Notes under the pieces: model-generated
What the model was told of the DNA's origin: nothing
The model's input: only the letters and a program-made list of their open reading frames with translations
The model's database searches: none
Shown: positions 1-14,579 of the stretch, one piece after another
Layout: each line of letters starts with the position of its first letter
How positions within the stretch are numbered: position 1 is the first letter of the stretch
Made by a program: the position numbers and the translations under genes
Assembly: GCA_948099385.1 (NCBI GenBank)
Contig: CANUEZ040000031.1
Location: forward strand, 923,001-987,000
DNA: 64,000 nucleotides
Direction of reading: 5' to 3'
Source: Fasciola hepatica
Taxonomy: Eukaryota; Platyhelminthes; Trematoda; Plagiorchiida; Fasciolidae

Positions 1-3000
1 ATCTACCAAATGAGTCTAAACCTCGTCCTCTATTTCGAAACGTCAATGAAACGGCTGTATTGGTGTTTACCAAGAATATTTTCTAGGATGGAGCAGCTCT
101 CGACATGCTTTCTGAACTTGGTTTTTCCGTAACGAGATCAGGCGACTTAGAACTGTACCATAACTAACCTCAGCAAATCCATATGTTGCACAATTGGTCG
201 GTTAACACATCTGGGGTCTTTTGGGATTGGAATAGTGATATGTGTTGACTGTAAAGTGCAAATGATGCGAGTGCTTAAGGATCGAATATTTTGCGCTGTC
301 ACAAGCTAGTACCTAATTAGTTCGCGCAGGAAATCAATTTGGAATACTGGTCAGCAATCATCTTAAGCGCAACATTCGCTGACTGGTGTTTACCACTGAC
401 CAAGACGCTTTTCTGTGAATGATATATCTCTGACAGAATCCTAGTAGCCGTTGAGATACGCGCAGCATAGTCAAAAAACATCAACCAACCATTTGTGGTT
501 TTCAGTACGGTTTTTATAAACAACCATAAATAATACACAAAAACTGTACACATGTCAACGATAACTACCGAATGAATCATAATTAGCCTGATATACACCA
601 TTTTAGAGTCTTTTATGGTTCAAGCTGTCAAGTGAACGGAATTTTATTAGCACATTTGAGTCAAAGTTCGTGAGGCACTATCAATGCACGCTTCAGTTAG
701 TGTTCGTGTGAGGTCACTGTCCGGATGTGTGGTTCAGAGAGTGATTCGGTGTGGCACAAAAGGTTAATGAAAACACAAACTTGACATAAAGGGTAGGGGA
801 TCAGATCGATGCAGAGCTAGAGCCTGAGGTTCGGTTGTCTATACGATTACAGTACTGTTGGTCATATTTTGTCAAAACCACTGAGTGAAGAAATTTATTG
901 AGTGGTAATTGCTATTTGGAAGTTATCTTCCATGTCCACAGCCAACTCATAAACTGGTGCATTCCAGAGCACCTAATGATCAAACATGTGTGGTAAGACC
1001 GATAATTATCGGTCTGTAAATAAGGATTTCTTCACCTCGTTTGAGAAGAACATACCACAAACTCTCGAGATCACAGCAGAAGGTCTACAACATCGAATAT
1101 GATCATTTCATTCGAAAACCCTATAAGTACTGTTTGAATAGTTCTTCCTAACCTTTCTTGAAGCTCGAAAAGCCTGAGAAACGTTCAAAATACCAAATCT
1201 CTAGATTGCTTTCTAGGTTCCCGACTAGCTCCCGCTGCATCACATGCAAGTCGAATTATTGTGTACCACGACAAAGTTGGCAGACGAGTTAGCATTTCTG
1301 CAATGACTTATGCTACTTAGCCAGTCGTATCTTGAAATTTTCAAGGAACTTGGAGCGAAATGTAAACGGATGTCGGCGTATGCTTCAGCTGATTGCTGGG
1401 AAATGAACTCAGATCACAAGAACAGAGAGAACAATTTCTCTGAAATGTGTGACTCGTAGGATAACGATCCACGCAAAGAAGACGAAATACCTAGAATATT
1501 GGGAACCTTTCAAATGCAATAACTTCATCTGGAGTGAGGCACACTCACATAAGATTTGAATTTGTGTTTCGTTTGATGGGAATGGTAGGGTAGTTATATT
1601 TTTACTTTCTGTAATGATCATTAGCTGTACCTCAACCCTACACAATTGACAAAATTCACCTAAGGTATTGCGATGCACCGTCCTGCCTTAACCCAATGGC
1701 GATTGGGACTTCGATGAAACCTCTATGGTAATCCCTAACTGTGCCCATAGAAAAGGTACCGTTACCTACCATCAGCAAGCCGCACTAGATAATGTTTTCG
1801 ACAACAAAATAAAATTGTTTTAGCAGTGAACAGAAACCGATGCTGATGTGAGCCACAAACTCTCATGCCCTTAGGATGCGCAATACATTCAAACTTGATA
1901 TGCAAACCACGCTGAATGAACTCACATCCGGTGAATTACTTCGTCATCTTTGCTTACGAAGACGACGCCACTAGGTTAGTGCAAGGTAACGAAATGGTCC
2001 TGGTGAACCAGCATCTCGAAGTCTACATTCACTTGTTCCCTAGGACAAAATTACTCGTTCCCTTGCAACCTACTACTTCGGCTCTCTCCATGAAGTATTA
2101 TGTGGGTCAAGAAGGCTTTCGTATTCGACTGTGGATCTTGGCGCCCTTCTCATAACGGCTTTCTTCGAAGAATTCACCTCACAAGTTTTCCTTTCGCCGA
2201 GAATAAAACACCCAAAAATCAAACACTAACAACAGTACTACTAGACACCTTATAAACTGATGCTGGTGTAAACCAACTTATCTGGGACCGAAGTCCTCAG
2301 GACGGTTTACATGTTTGCGGGTGGGTATGTTCGTCACAGATACCCAAACTTGGCATCAGCAAACAGTGCTATCGGGATTTCACGTAACAAATGTGCGCGA
2401 ATAAACACAGGAAGCCACATCAAAGCCTTATTCTCTTTGAAATCGGACTTTATGCTAGGTCGTTTTTGGGATGAGTGGCGAGTAAAGTCTACCAAAAAGT
2501 ACCTCCTTGCGTGTTGCACCAATAATCTTATCGGCCTCCTCATTTTTTCACTACAGGAATCAATAAAATAATCATTTAGTATGACATTTAATCCGAAAGA
2601 TTTCACCATCCTCTTCACAAGCACTGTGACAGAGAATAAGTTGAAGTCTGTTGAATAACCTCACAACCATCCATCAGTCGATGACACTGCGGAATAAGAA
2701 AGTGATCAAACTGTATCAGCGGTGAAATGGCTGTGAATTGCAACCAATATTAAAGTCGCACTCTATTCACTCTGCATTTCCACTCAGTTATGACCAACTT
2801 TAACCTTCAGTACCTCATTGAAAGAAGCAGAATCTTTCAGTAGTGGTTCACAGACTTGAGGCTTATCCTCAGCGGTCGACTCAACCTCATGCTATCTTAT
2901 TCGTGTTCTCCACAGTTTAATTCGTAGGCAGTATGAACAATGGGTCCGAGTGCGATTGTCCTTGAAAACATCATTTTGTCATCCTATAATAAGCACCACC

Positions 3001-5030
3001 CCAAATAATTGCAAATGATACCCAAAGACATCTCCAAACTAGATGAAAAAGATTGAATTATGCAGCCATAGGAAATGGCACCTTGTATCAAACAAAGGCA
3101 CGTTCCCAGAGGTTCGAGTTTTATTTATTGCTACTTCCAATAGTTTACTTTACGTTGTCTGCTTGGGATAAGTTAAACGACAATGGAATCTGCAGGTTAT
3201 ACCTCTAAATGTACTAAATTTAAACACCGAGCTCGGTCGATGTGATGGTTGGTGGTATACTGACCAATAGGTACTCAGTGTGAATAAGCTGGTCATATTT
3301 GTCAGTTTCGCAGCAAACCAAGTAAGATCGCCGTTTGTGTAGTATTCGCTCAACGGTATCCAACCAAAGATCACCAAGTGGATCGCTAACCCGACTGTTG
3401 TTGAATCTTGTATATTCAATTTCATCGAAACAACAGAGTCTTCCACGAATCTCATTCATCTGAAACAACCTCAGACGGTCCAGAAACTGCGGTAATTCTC
3501 TAAATCCGTTAAAAAGACCAATCATCACTAGTACGAAATAGGGACAGGACTACAAATAATGATGCTAATTCGATTGTGATTTTGTGAATACAAGAGCCTC
3601 ATCGGTCGTGATACATATTCGCATATTCTTGCTTGCGATCACTGACTGAATAAATCTCGTGGAAGCCCGAAACCCCTTTAATGGTCAGATACATCTGTTC
3701 TGTTTTTAATAAATTTCTTCCATGTTATAAAAGGAAAACGATTTTATGTTTGCTCTAGCAAAGCTGACTTCGTGAATCGTAAGAGGTGTGTCAAAGAATA
3801 GTAAGGTTGATATATTCTATCCGACTATGGGTTGAGTTTTATCATGGCATTTTATCCACTGTTTATCAGACCATGACGGAACTAATACTCGAGTATGAGA
3901 TAACATCTTCCTGCCATCATTTCAATAAGTCATCATATGCCATTGACATCTATGCCAATGAGTCAGTACGGAATGTATATTGACTAAGATTAATTCGTGA
4001 ACGATCATCGGCGCTTGGTTCCACCTTGAATATAATTATTCTGATCCGGCAACTGTGGAAATCTCCAACAATTAAGGCGAGGTATACATTCAAGTACCTT
4101 TGATAATGTTAGGCATGTTCGTCAGTTAAATTTCACTTCAGTACACAACACGGAAATGAATCTTAACCAATCTGCGGTTACATCAGATGATTTAAGTGAA
4201 CCGCGTATTCGCCGAGATTTTTGATTGGCAATATCAATTCGTATTCGTTTAATTTAGACAATCTTGATAAGAGTGCAGAATATAAACTAGTGAAACACGT
4301 TTGGTCATACTTTGGAGGAAAAGTGTCTCAGAGGCTACTACCTTCACCCATTCTTGGAAAGGACTTCTTTCCATACCTTACACAACAAAATAGCATCGTT
4401 GAATTAGTCAGAAGAGGATCTGAATAAACAGTGAAATATTTGCGAAGCGCGATGGATTGACCAGTTGTGAGAAAGTTAGTCCTCCACTTATCCAGTTTTA
4501 TTTCAATCTACATTGATTTACCTGACTAGTTAATCAATGCCTATTCACGCAGTAGTAGATATAACTAAGTGGTCAACTCAAACCATTCAGTTCTTGAGAA
4601 CTGTTTGACAAAGGCCATGATTTTCTTATGTAACTCCCACTGGTTCAAACTCGTACTGAAGTCATCATGAGGCATCTGCTGTTAGCGCAGAGTTCCCGGT
4701 TCTCTTTCAGCTCGAAGCTTCAGATCTTTGGGTGTGAAAAATACAATTACCGAAGATCCTTCCTGATCGTGCCGATAACACATGCAATGCCATTAGTTCT
4801 GTGGGATAAGGTGAAAAACGTAGGCATATTTTGCCTGTATTAGTGTTAGCCACAAACCCCGTTTAGAATTCATTTTGCAAAACCACTGTGAGCTATCCGA
4901 GTGTTTGTGATGTCATTGATCTCCCATTAGCATATGAACTCGGCCGCATGCTTACACAAATAGATGCCAAAAACTAACTGTGATTGGTCGCTTTTTTCCT
5001 TGTACCATGCATAATCAATAATCCTTTCTT
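1..5030. other. No recognised feature
   Basis: AT-rich DNA with only scattered open frames of about 100 codons or less. Overlapping frames at 2311-2624 and 3150-3528 have no recognisable domains or paired splice signals. I see no repeat or RNA gene. Confidence 0.5.
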
Positions 5031-5034
5031 TCAG

Positions 5035-5122
5035 TCAGTGAATGTTTCCCCAGCAGGCTTGCTTTCACCTGTTCCTCCTATCAGACTATTCGCGTCGCCA
5101 ACCGCATTTTTGTTTCCCATGT
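5035..5122 (+). other. Candidate 88-bp internal exon (plus strand)
   Basis: A pyrimidine-rich acceptor (aatcctttctttcag, ending at 5034) and a donor-like CATGT/GTAAGC (5123) bound a segment open in two frames (NVSPAGLLSPVPPIRLFASP in one, ECFPSRLAFTCSSYQTIRVA in the other). It overlaps a minus-strand open frame that begins at 5352. The peptide is not recognised. Confidence 0.18.
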
Positions 5123-5352
5123 GTAAGCGTTGGTGTGTGCCTTCCGCAAGGAATGATGCTGATATAAGACGACCAGTCAAGTACAGTAAACCCATCTTGA
5201 AACGCACGAATTGATGGACGTCTTTTGCTGGACTCTGTACGGTAATGATAAGCTTGATCCGCATCGTAGGTAGAACACAACTTGAGACTGAACATTAACA
5301 TAACGTAGTGACCGCGATGGTGCTGAGAAAATGACCGTTTTTTGGACGCCAT

Positions 5353-5600
5353 TTTAGATTTATCTTCTGTACGATCTTTTCTGATGCTTTGTTTGGACTC
5401 ATCGTTTTGTTCGGTTGCGTACGTTCAACTGAACTGACTTTCCCGGAATTAACGTCAACCTAGCTTTTGAATCATATTTACTTCCGGTTTGTTGCCGACT
5501 GTACGCGCACACGGTTCGCTTTCTGCCTCGCTGTAGGGTTCGTTTGCACTTCGTGTATTTCTCGTTTCGGTATTATTTCGGTACCACGATATGCGGAATA
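5353..5600. promoter_or_regulatory. CpG-rich block with ETS-type site, possible promoter
   Basis: I count about 23 CpG in about 260 bases, well above the surrounding AT-rich DNA. It contains acttccggtt (5480-5489), which on the minus strand is AACCGGAAGT, an ETS-family consensus common in housekeeping promoters. Immediately on the minus-strand side is AAAATGGCG with an ATG at 5352-5350 opening an 88-codon frame (MASKKRSFSQHHRGHY...). This layout would suit a transcription start for a minus-strand gene, but no donor site fits that frame and the protein is not recognised. The CpG enrichment could also come from an old element. Confidence 0.25.
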
Positions 5601-8600
5601 AACGCTCTCATCCTTTCACTGAATCGAGCCTTCCCTATTCTTTCGTTAAAAAAGAATCCCTTGATACTTGGCTTTTAAACAGAATAGCACTCTCGTTCAT
5701 AAGCCGTACTTCAATGTTTTCTACAATAATTGGGATACAGTGGATCCTACGAGCAAACACAGATTTCGTTTATGCGCTCAGGCAGAAAGCATGGATTTTG
5801 GTAGTTTCTAAGGTATCAGCGCGAGTTAAACTCAATCTGGGTAGACAGATGACCCTAATTCGTGTGATGGCTTAGTATGACCCATTGACGTAGTGATCAA
5901 ATAAGGGTGGTCAGGCGGATAGTGGGTAGACTCAAGGTATGGAAACGAATACAGCTGGTTCAAGTGGTCTTTTCTGGAGCTGTAGTACCCGTGCGTCACT
6001 ATAAGCACTTCGAGTTTCCGGACGCACGGTGTAGCTTGAGGGGAAATAATGGCTGCATAATGCTGAAGATCAAGAGTGGAGAACGAAATTCTACAGTTCT
6101 CTTCAGAACCGAAAAACGGTTTTTTCTGCTTTATTGAAGAACCACACAACCTGGTAACCCATCACATTTCATAATATGTTCCACTTCTACCAGAGTCCAT
6201 TGTTTCATTCTAGTTAGATCATAGATCTATTCACAACCTGCTCATAAAATATATAAGTAGAGCCAATAAATTTACCTCGTCAGCCAAGAATATTCCCCTG
6301 CTAGATAGATCACTCACAACTGTTGTATCATGGTTCACTCTAAATTATCATTATTTTCATGGTTAGTTTTCTCTGAAGACAATCTTTCCTCTCTATTGCT
6401 CTGTGAAAAATATATTTGTGTACAATGGGAGATTAAGTCGGTTCCATCAGAAGTCTGTTTTTGAGCTACATGAAATGGAGTACAGTCGCGTGATGAGACT
6501 GACGTCAACTAAAATTCACTTTTTTCTAAACGATCTGAACAATATCGCATATTTTATCGCGTTCACTTTATGCATGATAAAAGATTCTTTGGGGTGAACT
6601 TTGTGGAAGGTTAGAACTGAATAAATGTTTTTGCCACATTCTTTTCTGATCGAGAATCACAACTGGGTGATAAAGTAAATTAAATCTGTCAAGTGGTTGT
6701 GTACTGAAGTACAATTATAGATAACTCATTTACTTTGCTAGCCTAGCTTTCATTCAGATTACACCTTCCGCACGTAAACCACAGGTCATCCGACCTACCT
6801 TGCACTCTGGAGAACCAGGCTACTATCAAGTGCTTAAATGATATGTACGAATACAAGAAAACACAGGGCGGGCTAATTGGGTGGGCTGGCTCAATCCTCC
6901 TAAGAAAGATGGACTTGGTGTAAAGCATTCGCTTGAAGTCGGCAAGGCGATACCGTATATCGGCTAGCTATTACAGTCTCAGAGGAAGAAATATGAACAA
7001 ACATCTGTAATTTGGATCGACTCGAACGGGAGCAGGATGGTGCCGCGGTAACACAGAATCGTTGCAGGTGAAAACGTCCAGGGTAAAGCTCTGGGCGTGG
7101 TGGGTGATATTTACCACTGACGGGCTCTGACAGAGTCCAAACTCAGGTCTTTTGCTCCTGGATGCAAGGTTGGTATATTGACTCGTGGTGTATGTGCGTG
7201 AAACGAGGGGTACGAAGAGCATTCGTCCATGCAAATTATCAATAATTCCACACATGGGATGCAAGTTATTGTGACTTATATGCGAATATATTGAATTCGT
7301 AGTTTACTCATGTACGGTGACCGAATTGCGCTAAGTTAATTCAGAAAATAAGATAACTGGCATTGAAATGTATTCGGCCTTTCCTATAAAAATTTACAGT
7401 AGTCTTGGGGTTTTGAAAAACAAAGAGGAAAATATATGCACATTGCTATTCATCCATGGACAACGTGATTGGTTGGCGCAAACTAGCCTTAAGCTGTCAA
7501 GTCAGGTGGAGGCGGATCATGCGCGCAAGGCATGTACACTACTATAATCCATGTCAAGTTTGTCCCAAGTGGATTTGTATGAGCAAAATACATCTAGTCA
7601 TGTTTAAAATGTAATGATGATGATTGTAGTGTACACTAGACAAATGAGTAATGGTTGGTTCAAATAGGATTTTTGCAATAATCAAGATTCGGACGCAAAT
7701 AGACCATGACTATCACAGTGTAATGACAAATAGGCGTACAAGTAAATGAATGCCCGTTCACAGGTTCCGCGAGATTGTCTTCCAGTTGCCGCTTTTCTCG
7801 AACTGGATACGATTGTTTTTGTTGGATTTTTCCACAATTTACAGTGTACTCCTAATATCTTAGACACCCATGGTGATCTGAATTTCGAACTTTCTAGCTA
7901 AAGGATTATTACTAATCACGAGAGTGTAAAATCATGAAGTCAACAGTGAATCCATGTTCGCGCATCACCCGTCTTTTCAATTAAGTTGGTATATATTAAG
8001 AACGAATATAGCATGTGACCTATTGGTCTGATTTCCATGGGGAGCTAAGTAATATTTCATTCTCTCCTGTCAGGGATCCGTACACGAAGCCACTAAAAAT
8101 GGGGACAGAAGTCACATCCACTTCTTCACTGGCATGAACGTGTCCATTTATTCAACCATTTTCGTTACCGTTATATGGGAATGACATCCATCACACCGAA
8201 TCCATCGCAAGAATTTTGCAAACTACAGCCCATATGGTGCACTTTGCCTGCTTTGATGATACTTGAGGAACTGTAACATTTATCGCCTCCACCTTAGTGT
8301 GCATCACCAAAGAGGCGGTAGAATCCTTTGAAATATGCAAAACAAATTAGTGTTGTTTCGAGACAAATTTCCCCAATCGTCTTTTGTAACGATCAGTTAG
8401 AACTTTTTGAAAATTCTCTCCACCCCGATCAATCACTAACATTTCACCTGTCAATAACACACGGGAACTCTATTTCATTTTTGATTACCTTTTGTACTTT
8501 TATTTTTGACTTCGGTGTTTTTCCATATATGGTCTCCATTACCCCTCAATACATCATTTCACCATACATTATTTTGATCTATCCGTCTGTCACAGGCTTC

Positions 8601-11600
8601 CGAGCTGACTCAGACAACTGACCCACGGGAATAACACCGACCACTTGTGTTTTCCTGTTGCACTTGCTCCACGGGATTTCCCATATCTATGACCAGTGTG
8701 CTAATCACACTGTTTTCGCGTAATACCCCGAGTGTCTTTGTCTGCCAATTTAAATTCATTCCATGTTCATGACCCGCTCGTGAGTCTTTTGACCTGCTCC
8801 CTATCTTATCTTTGCTAATTAGACTGTTTCCAATAGTCCTTGGTCATTCTTTTAAATTCTGTTCTTTGATTCACTTTAGTCTTTTTAATGATCCATCCTA
8901 CTTAACCCACACTCATTTTGGCATTACCCAGATAATCGAGTCAGTTGACGAACGTGAATACCTATCACTCGTCGTTTGTTTTTTCGCTGACTAATCTTGG
9001 GGTTGGATTACTACATTTGAGATTTGTTCACTTGTTTTCATCGCAAGAATTGCTGACCAGTACCCATAGTTATTGGCTATCTCGCCTTTTGGACTAACAG
9101 GGGTATCGTTCCTCTAGGGGTCACTCAATACAGGACGACGGTTCGTTACCACCTCAGAAATAAAAATTCGTGAACTCAGTCAGTTTGAAAATTGTCAGCG
9201 AAGCAGCTCACTAGATTTCACTGTATCTATGACATATTAACCGTTACTTTTCATTCGATTGTAAATACGGTCTTGTCGTTATTTGATTTCGAGTATAGAG
9301 TTAGACATTGAGTTCAGCAGTGGGTAAAAATGTTGCAAAATTTTCCATTTCCCCTTAGTACCCGGTCATCGACCGAGACCATTTTACCGAGCTTCTATGC
9401 CACTGATGGATACTTACCACTTTGCACGGTCACAGAAATTGAGCAACTGCTTTCAAAACAGACTTTCACAAATATATCCTTCTGACACTGAGATTCTCGT
9501 ACGTGTATACATAGATGTTATAAACAGGCTACTTCCTGAAGTTATTTCACGTTCATATTTCAGTAGTCAGCAGTTAGAGGTTGGCAAAAGTATTCCTAGA
9601 ACAGACTGTTTTCGGCCTTGATGCACATATAACACTGGTCTCGGTCACATGGTATAAGGGTCAAGTGAGTGATGCAGGCAGTCCAGCCATTTGATTATAC
9701 AAAGATGTGATGTGTGGACCGTCTTTGTTCCTCCTATCAATATGAGCGATAAGGGGCCTTCACATTTATTGAGATAACAAACACACGCCTTCATATTTAC
9801 ACAATATTGATTGATCGAACTTGGATTAGGTAACCAATACTCCATGCAAAATTGGACTTATCAAGTCACTAACACAAAAGGTAGGACACTTTTCAAGGCT
9901 TTAAATGGAGAAAACCTTTGAAACGTGATAAGTTCACGAAAGCCATCAGACAATTTGTACAGGATCCACAACCAGAAATGACGTTTGGACCATGTTATGC
10001 AAGATTTTGGGATATTTCCACCACAGAGCTCACCACATAAGCTGTTATGGACAAGATGAGGCCAATAAAATTTTCTCCCAGAAAACTACACACGTGAACA
10101 TTATGGGAACGAAATATCACCGTATCAGATGTTCAGTCTCTGTTCTTCAGTACATCATGCACAACATCAGTTTCTCCAAATCAGGAAGCCGTATCGGTAA
10201 GTATTTGTGACTTACACAGATAAAGTCAGTCTGCGCCATTCTTCAGATTGTTCCGAAATGATGTCAAAATTATTCGGCAGTGCAAGCTGACTGTATGTTT
10301 GAGACTTCTTGGTTTGTACAAAAATCAAAACATCATTCGCCATAACACAATTCGAATAAATGTCCGCAACTAACGATCGTAGTCTTTGCCATGCATCATA
10401 ATATGCAACCACAAAAAAGTACGTGGAGCCAACCTTATTCTGACCCGAGCTAACTATCCCGTTACCTACCAAGGTGTTCAAGAGGCGATCAGTAACAAGA
10501 CCCGAAGAGCAGAGTAGGCCTCTCAGTCGGCTTTCGCGCTATGTGTAGGTGGAGTGGACAAAAAAAATGTTCGCAGACTGATATCACGTGTTTCGCTGGG
10601 GAACGACAGCAACAGTTTAGTCCGGATGACGCCAACATATCCGAATCTGAACCAGTCATCACCGTTTTTATGTGGTTGTAATACACTGTCAGGTAATGCT
10701 CAGGATATACGGTATTTTGGCTTGACATTCAAGTGATGCTTAGAAAACCCTCCGGATATCAAAGTTTACGAGTTTGTGGATACCGAAATTGCGAGCATGG
10801 CTTCCTGCATCCCACGTTACCACAAAAGCCCGGGATATTGGCTGCATGACAGCGGTAGTTTTGGCGGATTCAGATATGAATTCCTTATGGGAGTATACTA
10901 CAATCGTAGTGGTGGAAATAAACACTCACAATGTCAGTTTTGTTTGATCTGGGCATCCGACTATCAGTGATCATCACCAAATATACCGATTCCTGGAGCG
11001 ACATTTACTTTGACCAACCTTTTTCATCATGATTTTGAATAGTGCTGGCAATTTTGCACCTGCACTAACCCCATGGCCCGGTCCAGAAGGAGACGTTTAT
11101 CAGACTCCAACCCTGATATGACGGAGAAGTTGATAACTGCTTCACAAGAGCTAATTTGGTCCAGCAGTTTAATTTATTCTACTCTAATATCCCACAAAAC
11201 CTTCATGGTACCGGAAACAATGACAATAGTCTTAGTGATAAAATGCCCAAAGACTGCTCACCTTCACAAATATTAAATGTACACTCACGGCTAAGGTTGA
11301 TGTTGTTTTCATTATCTTGGATCAGTTTGTTAGAAATGTGCTGGTGATATGTAATTTTAAGTAGGAGGGAACTATATTGCCTTATGTAGAGCAAAAATAA
11401 CATTGTAGGCTGAATTTTCGATCGATTTTGCTTTCTGGAAAACATTTCTTGACAGAAGTATGAACGAATACATACATTTGACATAGTATAATGAAACTCA
11501 GATCCAAGGAATTCGACCTAGAAAAAACCTAGAAATTCTGCGGGGAAAGCCAATCTAAAGCTGTGCATCGCTTTATTCAAGTAAGATAGGAAGAAGGGTG

Positions 11601-13857
11601 TGAAAGCGCTGAAATGTGTGACGTCCTAAGACAGCTCTTAGATTCTGTTGTACTTTTTGTCTATTTTGCCAATACTTTTGTTACTTGTGTACCATACTTT
11701 ATTACAAGCCAGTGTCGGTATAAATACATATATTATATGTACATATATATATATATATAACCTTGCTGTTTCTTGTAATGATTTATTCTTCCGGGAATCC
11801 ATAAGTATTGGTCCACAACTGGATGTAAACCCATAGTTTGGGTCGAAACTACTCCATACTCCCCATACAATGTGATCAAATTCAAATAGTCTCGTCAGGG
11901 AAACTATATATGACTATTAAAAAAAATAACAGCAAAAATGATAGGATTTGATGATTATAAACGAAAACAATCTTATACATGCCTTATTTAGGAGACATTT
12001 TTCTATTTTCCGGCTCCTTATTGCTTCAGATTGAGCTGTATTACGAATAAAATATCCACTTAGATGCATGGCGTTCAATCTGCAATAAAGAAAAATGGTT
12101 ATATTTGGTGAACAATGCAAAACTGCTTCGTTGATCTGAGTCAAGGAGATCGGACCTTGGTATGCACTCAGCCGGATTACGAAAGGCCATATACTCAGTT
12201 TTCAAATCGAATGGAGGACTCCTTCTTCGATCGGTGGCTCTCTTTTTTGCACAATAATTCATCACCTCTTTCCTACTGTTATCACTTGTTTCCTCCTTAC
12301 TTCTCACAGCCATGAGTGCTTTGATTTCTGAGTATGACTTTCTACTGAGAGGCAGTGCAACGGTTTGACAAGGATCACTATTCCCATCTTATTCCATGTA
12401 AGTATTGATGCCTGCGCATACACTTACTGAGCTCTCGTTATTCGGATTATCATTTCAAACCATTCCAGGTCGTACAATTGCAACCCACACGGAGGTGCGC
12501 ATCATCCAACATATTATACATTTGACGAGCTTGCCAGCTTCCCTGCCACGCTGTTTGTGGTGTGGGCACGTGTCGAACCGTTGAGGTTGTCATTCTGTCG
12601 TGGTTGACGCGTTTTGTCGGTGAAGCAGCAAACAAAAATCCCACGCCTGGCACAGCTAGTTAGAGTTCGATCTGCAAACAAACATACACAACAACAAAAC
12701 CATTTTGGTTCTCATGTCATGGTTTTTGGTCTTTATTATTTATGGTCATTTTCCAGCCCAAGTAGAACCATATGGATTGAAGGACGCATAATTTTACCTA
12801 ATAAGAGGAACTTGCTCATATCGGTCCATCGGTAAATTTCTTGACTAATTGACAGAGTTTAAAACACGTGCAAGTTGATTTCACTCGATATGTAATTTCT
12901 TATTACCTGGATGGAACATCGCAAGTATTCATATCTAATCGATGAACAGGGAGCATGGAAGGAGCTCTTCTGGGAACTAGATTTTTCTCGACAGTTAGGG
13001 GATAAATGGACAATGACACCGTCATTATTTGCATCCACTTTTGCGGACAGATTTTTTGGGTGCCATTATATGTTAGTTGTTAGCTTCAAACAAACATGTC
13101 GACTGGGATACACAGCTATCTCCTACTTTGAGCTAACATGAAGCTGCGTCTTGTCAGTCGTGTAACGGCAGCGCTCGATCCAGTCCAAATTTTTCAAAAG
13201 AAGCAGCTCCCTGTTTCTAATATTTTGTCATTTTTTGACTTCCTATTTGCCCCAACGGTAACCCACTGAGAGGGCACGAATAATGAAGCTGCCCATCGAT
13301 GAAGGAAAAATGTTTTCATAAATGTAAAATATTGTGTTGAAGATGAACTGTTTCTCGTTATAAAAGCATAATGAAAATGAATTTTCCGAGTCAAACGAGA
13401 TAAAGTTCATTTTTGCCATATTATGTGAAATGCAAGATTTGGAGGAAAAAGCTGCTGTGCAACAAAAGCATTTCAACATATAACGAGTAGATGACCTAAG
13501 TAATATGTACTATAGCATATACCATGGAGTGTTACTCTATCAAGCAATCGACGTACAAGCAAGTAACTGACAATTTTCAAATTTGCAATGCCCTATTTAG
13601 TCATTACTTCAGAGAATAACTGAGTTCCTCACAATGTCAAGCCCTATCGAATCTATAGCAAGCATTCGCATGTCTGTCAAATTCAACTAAAGGACTTTCC
13701 ACTCTATCCGTGATGAATACATTCACAATTTTAGAGACATCAGTCAGTGTCATTCAACTCAATGCAACGGCCAAACTTGTAAGTCTTCTAGTCCCAAAAG
13801 TAGGAAATTACAAGGTGGTGTATAACATGATTCTATAAATAGGTAGCAAAAAACAAG
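5601..13857. other. No recognised gene
   Basis: The stretch holds one short (TA)n tract at 11741 and otherwise short unassigned frames. 6971-7264 is slightly more GC-rich and its minus-strand reading (for example TCNDSVLPRHHPAPVRVDPN) looks protein-like but matches no family I know. 8320-8990 is pyrimidine-rich on the plus strand. Confidence 0.45.
11741..11760. repeat. Short (TA)n tract
   Basis: About nine TA units in an AT-rich stretch; no associated feature is seen. Confidence 0.95.
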
Positions 13858-14579
13858 TCACCTTGAGTTTTTGGCTGTACATTTCTGATACTTTTTTATC
13901 AACTCGTTTGTCAAAATCACACTTCTGTAATCATGGAACATGAGAATAGAGCGACAGACCGCACAGCGTTCGCTCCACTGACTCCTATTCTCAGTCAGGT
14001 CCCTCACTGTATCTAACCCACAGCCATTCTCCTGCAGTGCACTCCAACAGGGGACACGAGAAGCATAAACCGAAGTCAGTGCTGAAGCTTTCTTCACTCA
14101 TCTACAACATGTTATAGAATGACGGTTCCGTCCTTTCTTCCAGCCCTGCTTAGCACATGAGAACTGGGCACGCGAATGCAAACGATGACCATGCATTTTC
14201 GAAGCATGATCGAGCCATTAGAAGCGATGTAGAGAAACCCTATCCGTAAGCGGGTGGCTGTCAGTACCTTGCTCTTGGCGGTGCAACTTTTCATGGTCCC
14301 ACCAGATGTTGGCAACGCTATGGAGACATCTTTTTCAGATACTGGATAAAACCAAGGATCTTCAGCGCGAAATGGCCAAGTCTCGCAACCTAAGAGCGAA
14401 ACAAAACGAACTGCGACGTTTTTTCATTCGTCCTAATGTCACGAGCCTCTCATGTTCGCGAAAGCTGCTTTGGCTGTAATTATTCGTTAACTGATCTCCT
14501 CTCCAAATACACGTCTAACTGTTATTAGGTTCCCAAGGTGCTAAAATTATCAACTGGCACCAGCTGATCACCACAAAGT
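13858..14579 (-). pseudogene. C-terminal (post-RT) region relic of the minus-strand LINE
   Basis: Minus-strand frames from 14579 downwards give GDQLVPVDNFSTLGT (the YLGS-type block after the RT), RIITAKAAFANMRG, VRFVSLLGCETWPFRAED (about 14411-14358), then NIWWDHEKLHRQEQGTDSHP and HGHRLHSRAQFSCAKQGWKK. The last open segment contains GLDTVRDLTENRSQWSERC and stops at 13858. These match in order the conserved tail of RTE-type polyproteins, whose thumb and tail function is poorly defined. In-frame stops occur after the YLGS-like block and before VKKASALTSV, and the frame changes around 14340. No poly(A) or simple repeat marks the 3' end, so the exact insertion boundary is unknown. Confidence 0.82.

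Noticed and set aside
12630..12720. tRNA-like string (tggcacagctagttagag, then ggttctcatg)
   Set aside because: The A-box resemblance is fair, but there is no acceptable B box and no cloverleaf can be drawn.
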